The notes below the pieces were generated by a model, which saw only the letters and a program-made list of their open reading frames with translations, searched no databases and was not told where the DNA came from. Positions 14,890 through 21,568 of a stretch of 24,103 nucleotides of DNA are shown piece after piece (within the stretch, counting starts at the first letter, position 1; the number at the start of each line of letters is the position of its first letter). The DNA is from a virus. Location of the stretch: positions 1-24,103 of IMG/VR virus record IMGVR_UViG_3300030060_007767, one strand, 5' to 3'. The translations under genes and the position numbers were made by a program.

Positions 14890-16138
14890 ATTCAAGGTTT
14901 TCAAAGACATCAACCAGGGGTTTTGAATCCTGATCATAATAGGAATCAATAGTGGTTCTGATGTCTTGATGCCTTAATGCCATTTGTGCCAGGGCAGGGT
15001 TTATGTTGACCAGTTTGGTTCCTAAGCTGGACCTATGCCCATGGATTGGTTTGGCAACACCTGTTAGGTTCAATGCTTTCAGGATCTTGGAAAAAGCATT
15101 GGTCAGGGCATCACTGGAACTGAACTGATGATTTCCATCACCCCTGTCTAAATACCACACTTCTGATTCCTTCCTGTCTTGAAGATCCTTCTTCAGAAAT
15201 TCCTTCAGATTCGATGACAAAGGGACCATTTCCAAAGCCCTTGATTTAGTGGTTCCTTCAATGGTCTGGATCTTTCCAAACTTGTCAGTGGATTTCTGAT
15301 TGACAGGCTTCAAAAGAATCCTGTTTTCATCAAGCCTGATGTCTTCCAGCTTTAACCTGAAAACATCACCAGCCCTTAAACCCCTATATCTGAAAAGAAA
15401 AAAAGCCCGATACCAATTCAGATAAGAAATCTTGTGACCACCAAGGGCTGATTTATATTTGAACAGAATATGTTCTTCAATCCTATCCTGATCATCTTCA
15501 GTGAAGGTTCTGACCTTGAAATCCTTTTTGGTCTTGGCTGGTTTCTGAAGCTGAACTGATTCAGAAATGTGATTGTTTTCAAAAGCCCATTTCAAGAACA
15601 GGTTCAGTTCAGAAGCATAGGAAATCAGGGATCTTCTGGAAAGATTGATTTTACCTGAAAGCATAAACTTTTCCTGGTGTTTATGCTGGAACCTATTTGA
15701 TGAATGATCCCCATACACTTCCAGATATTTCTGGAATGACAGTTCCATCTTTCTGACAGTGGATGCCCTGGGAACCTGAAGGGTCTTTTTTGATTTGGTG
15801 TTTTTATAATGAACCAGAAACAGATCAAAAACCCTAGAAATCTTCAGGGGTCTTTTTCTTAAATCTGCTTTTGATTCTGCAAAGCCAGTGGATTCTTCCA
15901 GTTCATGAATGGCTTCATGGATGGCTTTTTCAAATGCAGAAAGACTTCTTATATTTCCACAATCAGAATATTTGAAGTCTTCCTTTGAACCAATGACAAC
16001 CTTTCTGGGTGCCCCACCCTTGGGGATTGGGTTCCCATCTTTGTCTGTTCTAAGCAGGGCACGAATTACTTCCTTCTCGTATTTCGTCCCCTTGTTCAGT
16101 TTTACCAGTTGATACTTCTTCATACTTTTCTTTTCCAT
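14885..16138 (-). CDS. int: Tyrosine-recombinase integrase (417 aa)
   Basis: The catalytic residues of the family can be read, numbered from ATG 16138: Arg255 in GLRAGD, Lys298 in GTTKSR, His366/Arg369 in IHGHRSS, His390 in LRHQD and nucleophile Tyr400 in DSYYDQ. The N-terminal basic segment (about 8-55) is an arm-binding-like domain, and residues about 100-195 form the core-binding SAM-like domain. It catalyses site-specific recombination between attP and the host attB. The start 16138 is preferred because AAAGAACAGT precedes it; ATGs at 16156 and 16123 are alternatives. The stop sits inside one of the repeats beside the att core, so attP lies immediately downstream. Confidence 0.93.
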   Translation of the reverse strand: MEKKSMKKYQLVKLNKGTKYEKEVIRALLRTDKDGNPIPKGGAPRKVVIGSKEDFKYSDCGNIRSLSAFEKAIHEAIHELEESTGFAESKADLRKRPLKISRVFDLFLVHYKNTKSKKTLQVPRASTVRKMELSFQKYLEVYGDHSSNRFQHKHQEKFMLSGKINLSRRSLISYASELNLFLKWAFENNHISESVQLQKPAKTKKDFKVRTFTEDDQDRIEEHILFKYKSALGGHKISYLNWYRAFFLFRYRGLRAGDVFRLKLEDIRLDENRILLKPVNQKSTDKFGKIQTIEGTTKSRALEMVPLSSNLKEFLKKDLQDRKESEVWYLDRGDGNHQFSSSDALTNAFSKILKALNLTGVAKPIHGHRSSLGTKLVNINPALAQMALRHQDIRTTIDSYYDQDSKPLVDVFENLEF

Positions 16139-16211
16139 ACTGTTCTTTGTGATCATCTATCATCTGTTTCATAAGCTTCAATGCTTTGTGGAATTTATCA
16201 CCTTCTGACAT
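16050..16211 (-). CDS. Small charged protein overlapping integrase start (53 aa, tentative)
   Basis: The minus-strand ATG at 16211 follows the repressor stop without a gap (TAA-ATG). The product reads MSEGDKFHKALKLMKQMIDD, then HKEQYGKEKYEEV, with a helical charged N-terminal half and a disordered end. Its last 89 bases overlap the integrase N-terminus in another frame. Immediate coupling and protein-like composition support it; the large overlap argues against it. It could also be the leader through which ribosomes reach the integrase. I recognise no family. Confidence 0.42.
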   Translation of the reverse strand: MSEGDKFHKALKLMKQMIDDHKEQYGKEKYEEVSTGKTEQGDEIREGSNSCPA

Positions 16212-16520
16212 TTAGCCTTTCATAGAATTACTTATAACCCTTTCCAAGCTTGAAACCAGGGTTCTGCAATCCCTTAATTCTGATTTTAGATTTTCGATTT
16301 CATCAGTATTGCCTGTCAAAATCCAGGTCAAGGCTGGACCTTCTCCAGCTTGCATCATCGATTTCATAAGACCTGCACTGATGCCCCGTCTGCCCACAAA
16401 AATTGCCGATATATAGCTGGGTTTGATCCCATATTTTTCAGCAAATGTTTTTTGTGTCAGACCTTTTTTTTCAAGATATTTTTTCAACCTGTTTAATGTT
16501 TCTTTTGATTCAGTTTCCAT
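16212..16520 (-). CDS. XRE-family (Cro/CI-type) repressor, short form (102 aa)
   Basis: A helix-turn-helix domain occupies about residues 8-60 (TLNRLKKYLEKKGLTQKTFA, then EKYGIKPSYISAIFVGRRG). The C-terminal 40 residues form a coiled coil (NTDEIENLKSELRDCRTLVS), which would serve dimerisation. There is no RecA-responsive autoprotease domain. It is therefore a short CI-like lysogeny repressor, or a Cro-type control protein, encoded head to head with the early operon. The start context is AAAAAACAGT-ATG. It is followed directly by the small gene and integrase, so one leftward transcript could express all three. Confidence 0.85.
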   Translation of the reverse strand: METESKETLNRLKKYLEKKGLTQKTFAEKYGIKPSYISAIFVGRRGISAGLMKSMMQAGEGPALTWILTGNTDEIENLKSELRDCRTLVSSLERVISNSMKG

Positions 16521-17065
16521 ACTGTTTTTTTAAGTGGGTTTGATTTAACCACTACCCCTCGATTTTTATGGATGTCAGTTTAGTGTGACTTTCATCCTTA
16601 TTGTTTTTGGTGGTGGATGGTATGTGGTTGTAGATTTTTTTCTTCTTCTGTGAGTAAAAGCCCAGCCTTTGTTTGCACCCTTTGGGGCTGAATCTTTTCT
16701 TAATTTATTTGATGGTGGGTGAAACTTTACGAAACCACCCCTTGCATTTAGATATTTTATCATATTCCCACTTTCCAGGAACCCATCCAGATCAGGTTCC
16801 TTTTTCTGCCCCACGCACAAATTGCTTTGTTTTGGGTCACATATTCACTGAACCCAAACCATGATCTGCTTGATTTCCATTTCTGTTTATTCCCTGTTGC
16901 CAGAACATTCATATCCCATTTTTTAAGCCTATTCATTTTATCTTTCTTGAAAAAAATTTGAATCAGGTGTTGACAAATACACCAGATTAAAATAACTTAA
17001 CACCAGATTTGACATATTCTGAACAAATATCAAATCCAGCAAATTCCACCATAAGGATTGTTGAC
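16521..17065. other. 545-bp divergent control region without a convincing gene
   Basis: No recognisable protein is encoded. Minus-strand frames at 16760-16936 (58 codons, MNRLKKWDMNVLATG...) and 16575-16820 read without recognisable motifs; the first has an AAGAAAGAT site before its ATG and could be a leftward small gene. Near the repressor start, AGTGGGTT (16533-16540) and AACCACT (16547-16553) form an imperfect inverted repeat. The right part holds the early promoter and operators. Confidence 0.5.
16961..17014 (+). promoter_or_regulatory. Early rightward promoter with three operator-like sites
   Basis: TTGACA (16970-16975) is followed after 17 bases by TAACTT (16993-16998); a second TTGACA is at 17009-17014. 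Three copies of AATC(A/T)GGTGT lie here: plus strand at 16961-16970 and minus strand read from 16988 and 17009. The two minus copies appear as ACACCAGATT exactly 21 bp apart (two helical turns). The first -35 sits within a GGTGT/ACACC inverted repeat, so bound repressor would block polymerase. Confidence 0.6.
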
Positions 17066-17254
17066 ATGGAAAGCAACACAAAAAAACACCAGTTCCTTCC
17101 TGATCCTGTTCAGGAATTGAATGGGAACATCTGCAGACTTTGTGAATTGCTCGAAATCCTTCTGGATTCAGAAGCAAAAGAAATCAAGGTTCAAAGGAAG
17201 ATCAAGGATGAAAAAAAGGAACTGTCAGACCTTTATAAAAAGGTGATCAGTTGA
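17066..17254 (+). CDS. First early-operon protein, unknown (62 aa)
   Basis: ATG at 17066 has ATAAGGATTG upstream (AAGGA, 8 bases). The product is helical and charged: MESNTKKHQFLPDP, then ELNGNICRLCELLEILLDSE, then a Lys-rich helix (KVQRKIKDEKKELSDLYKK). Heptad-like leucines suggest a short coiled coil. As first gene after the early promoter it could be a regulator, but no HTH is visible. It overlaps the next gene's TTG start. Confidence 0.65.
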   Translation: MESNTKKHQFLPDPVQELNGNICRLCELLEILLDSEAKEIKVQRKIKDEKKELSDLYKKVIS

Positions 17255-17700
17255 TCATCCTGACAGATCAGGAAATGAATCAGGCCAATGAACTGGCAGA
17301 CATTAGGAACACAGGCATGACCCAATATAGAAAGGAACCAGGGCTGAACAGACACCAGCATTTCATTGGGGCATTGGGTGAAATTGCCTTTGCCAGATTG
17401 TTTGGGTTGGAAGTGGAAATGATCCAGAAGCCTGAAGGTGATGATGGTGTTGATTTCTTAATGGATGGTAGATCCATTGATGTGAAGACATCAGAAGCAC
17501 CATATCCAAAGCTGATCAGCAAAAAATCCAAGATCAAATCTGATATTTATGTACTTGCCCACACCAAAAAAAACAAGGTTGCATTCCTGGGTTGGATCAG
17601 AAAACAGAATTTTATTGATAAACATAAAACCCTAATTGGTGTTAAGGGTTCACCCTGGTATGTAACTAACGAATGTCTGAACCCGATCACAACTTTGTGA
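17251..17700 (+). CDS. PD-(D/E)XK-like nuclease-fold protein (149 aa)
   Basis: Pattern of a restriction-endonuclease-like fold: GALGEIAFARLFG (helix with Glu), then DDGVDFLMDGRSIDVKTSEA, in which Asp ... D-V-K matches the D ... (E/D)xK active site. Then SDIYVLAHTKKNKVAFLGWI resembles the third core strand. A role in phage DNA processing or recombination is suggested, with target unknown. The start is probably TTG 17251, overlapping the previous stop and preceded by AAAAGGTGAT; ATG 17275 is an alternative with a closer AGGAA. Its 3' end overlaps the next frame. Confidence 0.7.
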   Translation: MIILTDQEMNQANELADIRNTGMTQYRKEPGLNRHQHFIGALGEIAFARLFGLEVEMIQKPEGDDGVDFLMDGRSIDVKTSEAPYPKLISKKSKIKSDIYVLAHTKKNKVAFLGWIRKQNFIDKHKTLIGVKGSPWYVTNECLNPITTL

Positions 17701-18299
17701 AACTTATTAAAACAATAGTTTCAGTTTTTGACTTTAGTGGGGAATGGTCCAGACCCTATGCGGAAAACGGTTATGAAGTAATACAAATTGATATTAAAAA
17801 GGGGAAAGACATAAGAATAATAAATTTTACAGATTTACCTGATGAAATTTATGGGATTTTACTGGCCCCACCATGTACTGATTTCAGTGTTTCGGGGGCA
17901 CAATATTGGAAGCAAAAAGATCAGGATGGAAGAACCTTTGAAAGTATTGCCCTAATGGATGCTGGTTTAAGGTTAGTTGCACTTAAAAAACCAGTTTTTT
18001 GGGTTTTAGAAAATCCAGTTGGAAGAATTAAAAATTTTTTAGGTAAACCAAAAATGTGGTTTCAACCACATCAGTTTGCTGGGTGGTCAGATAATCCAGA
18101 AAAGGAAAGATACACCAAAAAAACAGGATTGTGGGGTGAATTTAACACTAATCTTAAAATAAAAAATTTAGAACCAATAAAGGTATGTAAACAAGGTTCA
18201 TGGATTCAGAAATTAGGTGGATCTTCAGAAAAAACTAAAGAATTAAGATCAATGACACCATCTGGATTTGCAAAAGCTTTTTTTGATGCAAACAGATAA
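17673..18299 (+). CDS. C5-cytosine-methyltransferase-like protein, short (208 aa)
   Basis: Motif I-like VFDFSGEWSRPYAENGYEV (residues about 18-36), then LAPPCTDFSVSG (PPC at 66-68, motif IV), VLENPVGRI (motif VI-like ENP at 113-115) and TGLWGEF are readable, followed by RSMTPSGFAKAFF. It lacks a full target-recognition domain and the usual motif VIII-X arrangement, which is typical of a compact phage version often annotated as DNA cytosine methyltransferase. Activity is not certain. ATG 17673 overlaps the previous gene by 28 bases; GTG 17697 (overlap GTGA) is an alternative start. No clear ribosome site is visible for either. Confidence 0.75.
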   Translation: MSEPDHNFVKLIKTIVSVFDFSGEWSRPYAENGYEVIQIDIKKGKDIRIINFTDLPDEIYGILLAPPCTDFSVSGAQYWKQKDQDGRTFESIALMDAGLRLVALKKPVFWVLENPVGRIKNFLGKPKMWFQPHQFAGWSDNPEKERYTKKTGLWGEFNTNLKIKNLEPIKVCKQGSWIQKLGGSSEKTKELRSMTPSGFAKAFFDANR

Positions 18300-18669
18300 A
18301 ACCAACCTAATAGATTTTGAAAGCAGAAGATTGTTAAAGGAATCAGAAAGTCTTATTCAAAAATCAATCCTTGAATGGCTGAATTATCACTCTGAAGTCT
18401 ATGCTTTCAGGGTGAATGTTCAGGGTGTGCCTTTACACAACGGAACTGGACGTTTCAGACCTTCCCCGAATCGGGGAATTGCAGATATTTTAGCAAGTGT
18501 AAAGGGCACCTTTTTGGCGATTGAAGTGAAATCTAAAACAGGGAAACAGTCAGCCTATCAAAAGACCTTCCAGGAATATGTGGAAAAAAGTGGGGGTCAC
18601 TACATCATTGCCAGGGATCTGATCACTGTCATGAATAAGGTTGATGAATTATTGAATGCAACTGATTGA
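18268..18669 (+). CDS. VRR-NUC domain nuclease (133 aa)
   Basis: The VRR-NUC fold is readable: the N-terminal helix ESLIQKSILEWLNYH, then FRVNVQGV, NRGIADILASVKGTFLAIEV and KSKTGKQSAYQKTFQEYVEK, ending GGHYIIARDL. The D ... ExK metal-binding triad is Asp in GIADIL and E-V-K in AIEVKSK. Single-domain VRR-NUC proteins are Holliday-junction or structure-specific nucleases common in phages. ATG 18268 or 18286 could be the start; both overlap the previous gene. It overlaps the next methyltransferase start by 14 bases. Confidence 0.87.
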   Translation: MQKLFLMQTDKTNLIDFESRRLLKESESLIQKSILEWLNYHSEVYAFRVNVQGVPLHNGTGRFRPSPNRGIADILASVKGTFLAIEVKSKTGKQSAYQKTFQEYVEKSGGHYIIARDLITVMNKVDELLNATD

Positions 18670-19414
18670 TCTGTTTTCAGGCTTTGGTGCTTTTTCACTA
18701 GCAGGAAAACAGGTTTGGGGTGATGAACTTGAAATTCTTGGTTTTAGTGAAATTAAAGAATATCCAATCAAGGTTTATGAAAAAAACTTTCCAGGGGTCA
18801 AAAGCCTTGGAGATATAAAAAAACTTGATGGCAGAACAATTAACTTTTCTGGACCTTCCATCATCACAGGTGGATTCCCTTGCCCACCATTTTCAAATGC
18901 TGGGCACAGAAAAGGCCAAGCAGATGACCGCTTCATCTGGCCTGAAATGGTCAGAATTATATCAGAAGCAAAGCCCACTTGGGTTATTGCGGAAAATGTT
19001 CTTGGAATCATCAGCATGGGAATCGATGACTGTCTTGCTGACTTGGGATGCCAGGGTTACGAAACAGAACTTTTTATACTTCCAGCTTGTGGTCTGGGAG
19101 CAATCCACAAAAGAAACAGAATTTTTCTTATTGCACACACCAACGGCAACGGGGAACCAACTTTGTCCAGATTTTTTGGAGAAACACCCAAAGGGTTCAT
19201 GGACTCAGTTGATAAATACAGAACTGAAAACATCAAAGATCAACCCAGAATTCCTGGAATGGATGATGGGTTTCCCAATAGGCTGGACCAAGTTAAAGGA
19301 TTAGGAAATTCCATCTATGTTCCAATTTTAATAATGATTTTTGAATGTATTAAACAAATTGAAAACATCAAGAAAAAGGGGGAACCAAAAAACACAATTG
19401 ATGAAACTTACTAA
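18656..19414 (+). CDS. dcm-like: DNA C5-cytosine methyltransferase (252 aa)
   Basis: Canonical motifs: IDLFSGFGAFS (motif I, residues 4-14), GGFPCPPFSNAG (motif IV, catalytic Cys76), AENV (motif VI, 112-115), HKRNRIF (motif VIII, about 151-157) and GLGNSI (motif X, 215-220). The stretch between VIII and X is short (about 60 residues), so target recognition is by a small domain and specificity cannot be read. It methylates cytosine at carbon 5 to protect phage DNA from host restriction or to modify it. It overlaps the VRR-NUC gene by 14 bases. Confidence 0.93.
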   Translation: MQLIDLFSGFGAFSLAGKQVWGDELEILGFSEIKEYPIKVYEKNFPGVKSLGDIKKLDGRTINFSGPSIITGGFPCPPFSNAGHRKGQADDRFIWPEMVRIISEAKPTWVIAENVLGIISMGIDDCLADLGCQGYETELFILPACGLGAIHKRNRIFLIAHTNGNGEPTLSRFFGETPKGFMDSVDKYRTENIKDQPRIPGMDDGFPNRLDQVKGLGNSIYVPILIMIFECIKQIENIKKKGEPKNTIDETY

Positions 19415-19436
19415 TAACATTAAAAATGGATTTTAA

Positions 19437-19784
19437 ATGTATAAAAACAGAATAACCATAATCGGTAATGTAAGTCAGGAACCCACTGTAAGAACCACTG
19501 GTTCTGGGGTTGAAGTCTGCAACTTTTCAGTTGCAACAAATCATATCTTTTACCGCAATGAAGAAAAGATTTCACAACCTGAATATCATCAATGTTCCGC
19601 ATGGGATCGGTTGGTCCCAAGATGTGAACATTTAAGGCTTGGGCAGAAGATAGAAATTGAAGGAAGGGTGAAGGTAAACAACTGGGAAAAGACCTGTTCT
19701 TGTGGTCAGACAGTTAAGCAATATCGATATGAAATCCAGGTCAATTCAATTCTTTATTTAGACAAGAAAAATGAAGACGCATGA
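19437..19784 (+). CDS. ssb: Single-stranded DNA-binding protein (115 aa)
   Basis: The OB fold is clear: RITIIGNVSQEPTVRTTGSG, then VCNFSVATNHI, then AWDRLVPRCEHLRLGQKIEI and EGRVKVNNWE. It lacks the Gln/Gly-rich linker and the DDIPF-type tip that recruits host partners, ending KKNEDA. A CSCG turn (Cys87, Cys89) sits where many SSBs have a plain hairpin; other cysteines at 28, 53 and 63 could ligand a metal, but this is speculative. It precedes the ERF recombinase, a standard phage recombination pairing. The start at 19437 follows an AT-rich leader (AATGGATTTTAA) with a weak GGA. Confidence 0.92.
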   Translation: MYKNRITIIGNVSQEPTVRTTGSGVEVCNFSVATNHIFYRNEEKISQPEYHQCSAWDRLVPRCEHLRLGQKIEIEGRVKVNNWEKTCSCGQTVKQYRYEIQVNSILYLDKKNEDA

Positions 19785-19887
19785 CCTGACAGGGTTTGAA
19801 GTGATTCAGATCCTAAAGAAAGCAGAAAAGAAAGAAGATAAAAAGGGAATATGGAAGAAATTAATGAAGAAACTAAACCTGAAATAA
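19771..19887 (+). CDS. Possible small lysine-rich protein overlapping SSB and ERF (38 aa)
   Basis: ATG 19771 to TAA 19887 encodes MKTHDLTGFEVIQILKKAEK and then a Lys-rich helix (KEDKKGIWKKLMKKLNLK). It overlaps the SSB end by 14 bases and the ERF start by 37. Its strongly amphipathic basic composition is plausible, but overlap with ERF and lack of a clear ribosome site leave it uncertain. It could be just a bridging frame that carries ribosomes to ERF. Confidence 0.35.
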   Translation: MKTHDLTGFEVIQILKKAEKKEDKKGIWKKLMKKLNLK

Positions 19888-20735
19888 ATGTGGGTTCACC
19901 ACTTAATAATTTCAATATATTTCATTCAGACGAAATGAATGAACTTTTTGGGGCCATGGCATCAGCCCAGGGTGAAATGGGCAAAGCCATCAGCAATGAA
20001 ACCAATCCCTTTTTCAAAGCCAAATATCCAACCCTTGATGTCGTCATTGATGTCTATCGTGAACCCCTGGCAAAGCATGGTCTTTCATTCATGCAGTGGT
20101 CTGTTTCAAATGGGCAGATGATGAATATGCTGGCCCATAAAAGTGGTCAATACATTGCCAGCATCGATGAACTAAGAATCAAAGATTCTACCAATCCCCA
20201 GGCCCATGGAAGTGCATATTCTTACCTTAGACGTTATTCGGCAATGGGGGTGATGGGTCTTGGAAAAGCCAGTGAAGATGATGACGGGAACCAGGGTTCT
20301 GGAAAGGGTTCAAAACCATCCACTGATCAGGGTGGTTCCAGGGGGTCTGGTGGAAGATCCAGAAAGCCCAGGGATGAATTTAAAAGTCAGTTGAATTCCC
20401 AGGGCACCTACCAGTTTGAAACATCACCAGATGACAAATCATCTGATGTTGGTGTGGTTTCAGGAACGGATGAATCCAAGATGTTAGGACCAACCCCAAA
20501 GCAGAAAGAAATCATTAAAAAGGCCAAGGCCAAGATTGATGAAGCTGATGCACTTAGCCATTTAGCAAATATCTGGAATAAGCATGGGGCTGATTGGAGA
20601 AAGGAACTTCCAGGAAAGCTGATCCTTCCAGTTCAGGAATTCAAAGATCAGAAAAGGGAAGCATTAAAGAAAGCCAGGGATGAAAAAGAAAAACAAAGAA
20701 TTGCAGAAAGGGAAAATGAAAAAGCAGAAGTTTGA
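19851..20735 (+). CDS. erf: ERF-family single-strand annealing recombinase (294 aa)
   Basis: Diagnostic signature at residues about 51-150: NPFFKAKYPTLDVVIDVYRE, then LAKHGLSFMQWSV, then HGSAYSYLRRYSAMGVMGLG and SEDDDGNQG. It pairs complementary single strands during phage recombination and genome circularisation. Residues about 145-210 are a Gly/Ser-rich linker (GSGKGSKPSTDQGGSRGSGG), and the C-terminal 80 residues form a charged helix (KKAKAKIDEADALSH, then QRIAERENEKAEV). The C-terminal part likely contributes oligomerisation or DNA contacts. It lies after SSB, the usual recombination module. The start at 19851 follows AAAAGGGAAT. Confidence 0.93.
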   Translation: MEEINEETKPEINVGSPLNNFNIFHSDEMNELFGAMASAQGEMGKAISNETNPFFKAKYPTLDVVIDVYREPLAKHGLSFMQWSVSNGQMMNMLAHKSGQYIASIDELRIKDSTNPQAHGSAYSYLRRYSAMGVMGLGKASEDDDGNQGSGKGSKPSTDQGGSRGSGGRSRKPRDEFKSQLNSQGTYQFETSPDDKSSDVGVVSGTDESKMLGPTPKQKEIIKKAKAKIDEADALSHLANIWNKHGADWRKELPGKLILPVQEFKDQKREALKKARDEKEKQRIAERENEKAEV

Positions 20736-20829
20736 ATTATATCTCGATGAATCAGGGCAGATTGCCTGTCAAAGAAAAAGGCCCAGATCATTGATGACAA
20801 CACTGAAAAGAATTCTGAAGGGTAAGTGA
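20716..20829 (+). CDS. Small basic protein (37 aa)
   Basis: ATG 20716 lies inside the end of the ERF gene with AAAGGGA just upstream; the frame ends TGA at 20827-20829, overlapping the next ATG (TGATG). It encodes MKKQKFELYLDESGQIACQR and KRPRSLMTTLKRILKGK. The N-terminus could be a strand-turn-strand and the rest is basic. Coupling on both ends and a good ribosome site support it; family unknown. Confidence 0.55.
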   Translation: MKKQKFELYLDESGQIACQRKRPRSLMTTLKRILKGK

Positions 20830-21185
20830 TGGGAATACCGAAAGATTCGAGATTGACCCCAATCAGGTTTGCTGAAAGGCGAAAGGGTCATGCTTTCTGG
20901 TGGTATCAGTGTTCATGTGGCAACACAAAGATCATTCAGCAAAGTTCAGTAAATCGTGGTTTGTCCAGGTCATGCGGATGTTTGAAGAAGGAAATAACAG
21001 TCAGAAGAAACATTGAACAGAAAGGGTTTCAGAACAAAAACAAATCGAACAAAGGGAACACCCCAGCCAACAAAGGAAAGATCAAAATCCACAAGATTCC
21101 AAATGATCCATCAAGCCCTTGCCGATACGTCACAGAACATGAATTAAGTCAAATTTATCATGGGGTGATTGATGAAGGATTTTGA
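20829..21185 (+). CDS. Zinc-ribbon-like protein, homing-endonuclease-associated type (118 aa)
   Basis: Residues 23-52 carry FWWYQCSCGNTKIIQQSSVN, then RGLSRSCGCL: two CxC pairs (Cys28/30 and Cys49/51) that should bind zinc. This fold frequently precedes HNH or AP2 domains in phage homing-type proteins, but here no such domain follows; the remainder is a basic, Asn/Lys-rich tail (NKNKSNKGNTPANKG). It may be a stand-alone DNA-binding finger or a homing-enzyme remnant. ATG 20829 makes the one-base TGATG overlap with the upstream small gene. It overlaps the next gene by 14 bases. Confidence 0.68.
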   Translation: MGIPKDSRLTPIRFAERRKGHAFWWYQCSCGNTKIIQQSSVNRGLSRSCGCLKKEITVRRNIEQKGFQNKNKSNKGNTPANKGKIKIHKIPNDPSSPCRYVTEHELSQIYHGVIDEGF

Positions 21186-21393
21186 TATTAATAAAAGAAA
21201 AAGGTACATGGAAACCAGCCCTTCAAATGGCAGTTTAATAATGCGGTTTGATTTAAAGAAAAAGCCTGAAAGAATTCTTTTTGAACACCTTTTAAAAATG
21301 GCAAATGAACATCATATTCCATTGCATAAATTAGCAAAAGAAATGGTCTGCCATGTCATTGAATCTGATTTAGAAAAGGAAGATAAGACTTAA
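21172..21393 (+). CDS. Small unknown protein before the intergenic RNA region (73 aa)
   Basis: ATG 21172 has GGGGTGATTG upstream; TTG 21169 is also in frame. It encodes MKDFDINKRKRYMETSPSNG, then a core helix-turn-helix-like stretch (PERILFEHLLKMANEHHI, PLHKLAKEMVCHVIES). Two helices of that spacing in a 73-residue protein could be a small DNA-binding or ribbon-helix-helix-type fold, but no signature is present. It is the last gene before the non-coding segment at 21394-21755 and may be transcribed into it. Confidence 0.6.
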   Translation: MKDFDINKRKRYMETSPSNGSLIMRFDLKKKPERILFEHLLKMANEHHIPLHKLAKEMVCHVIESDLEKEDKT

Positions 21394-21397
21394 AACT

Positions 21398-21568
21398 TAA
21401 CCCAGAATTAAGACAGTTGGTTGGTAGCTCCTAGCCTTTTAGTTTAGGCTTTAACATAGCCAACCCCAGGGGATGATTTCACCCTGCCTCATGACTGTTC
21501 AAGGCCAGAACTTCGGCACGCAAAAGTTAAGCCTGTTCTGGGTTTAGTTTTTATCAGGCACGTTTTTT
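21398..21568 (+). ncRNA. Candidate structured RNA with mutually exclusive stems and a terminator-like end
   Basis: No gene is present. Pairings readable by eye: AACCCAGAA (21399-21407) with TTCTGGGTT (21536-21544), closing a junction that contains GGTTGG (21419-21424) with CCAACC (21460-21465), AGCCT (21433-21437) with AGGCT (21446-21450), CAGGG (21467-21471) with CCCTG (21482-21486) and AACTT (21509-21513) with AAGTT (21524-21528). Competing pairings exist: CCAGAAC (21505-21511) with GTTCTGG (21535-21541), and GCCTG (21531-21535) with CAGGC (21555-21559) just before TTTTTT. The stretch 21487-21504 appears unpaired and includes ACTGTTC. It may be an antisense RNA, a replication-primer RNA or a leader switch. 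No strong promoter is certain. Confidence 0.5.

Noticed and set aside
16575-16820. Minus-strand 81-codon open frame in the control region
   Set aside because: No ribosome site, no recognisable motif, Pro/His-rich composition and unlike the other proteins here; most likely a chance frame, kept only as a remark.
16760-16936. Minus-strand 58-codon frame (MNRLKKWDMN...) divergent from the early operon
   Set aside because: Has a possible ribosome site, but no family signal and it stops inside a region that reads equally well in another frame; not firm enough to call.
21398-21568. Group I intron or CRISPR-like array in the intergenic region
   Set aside because: No conserved intron core that I can identify, no split flanking gene, and no regularly spaced repeats with spacers.
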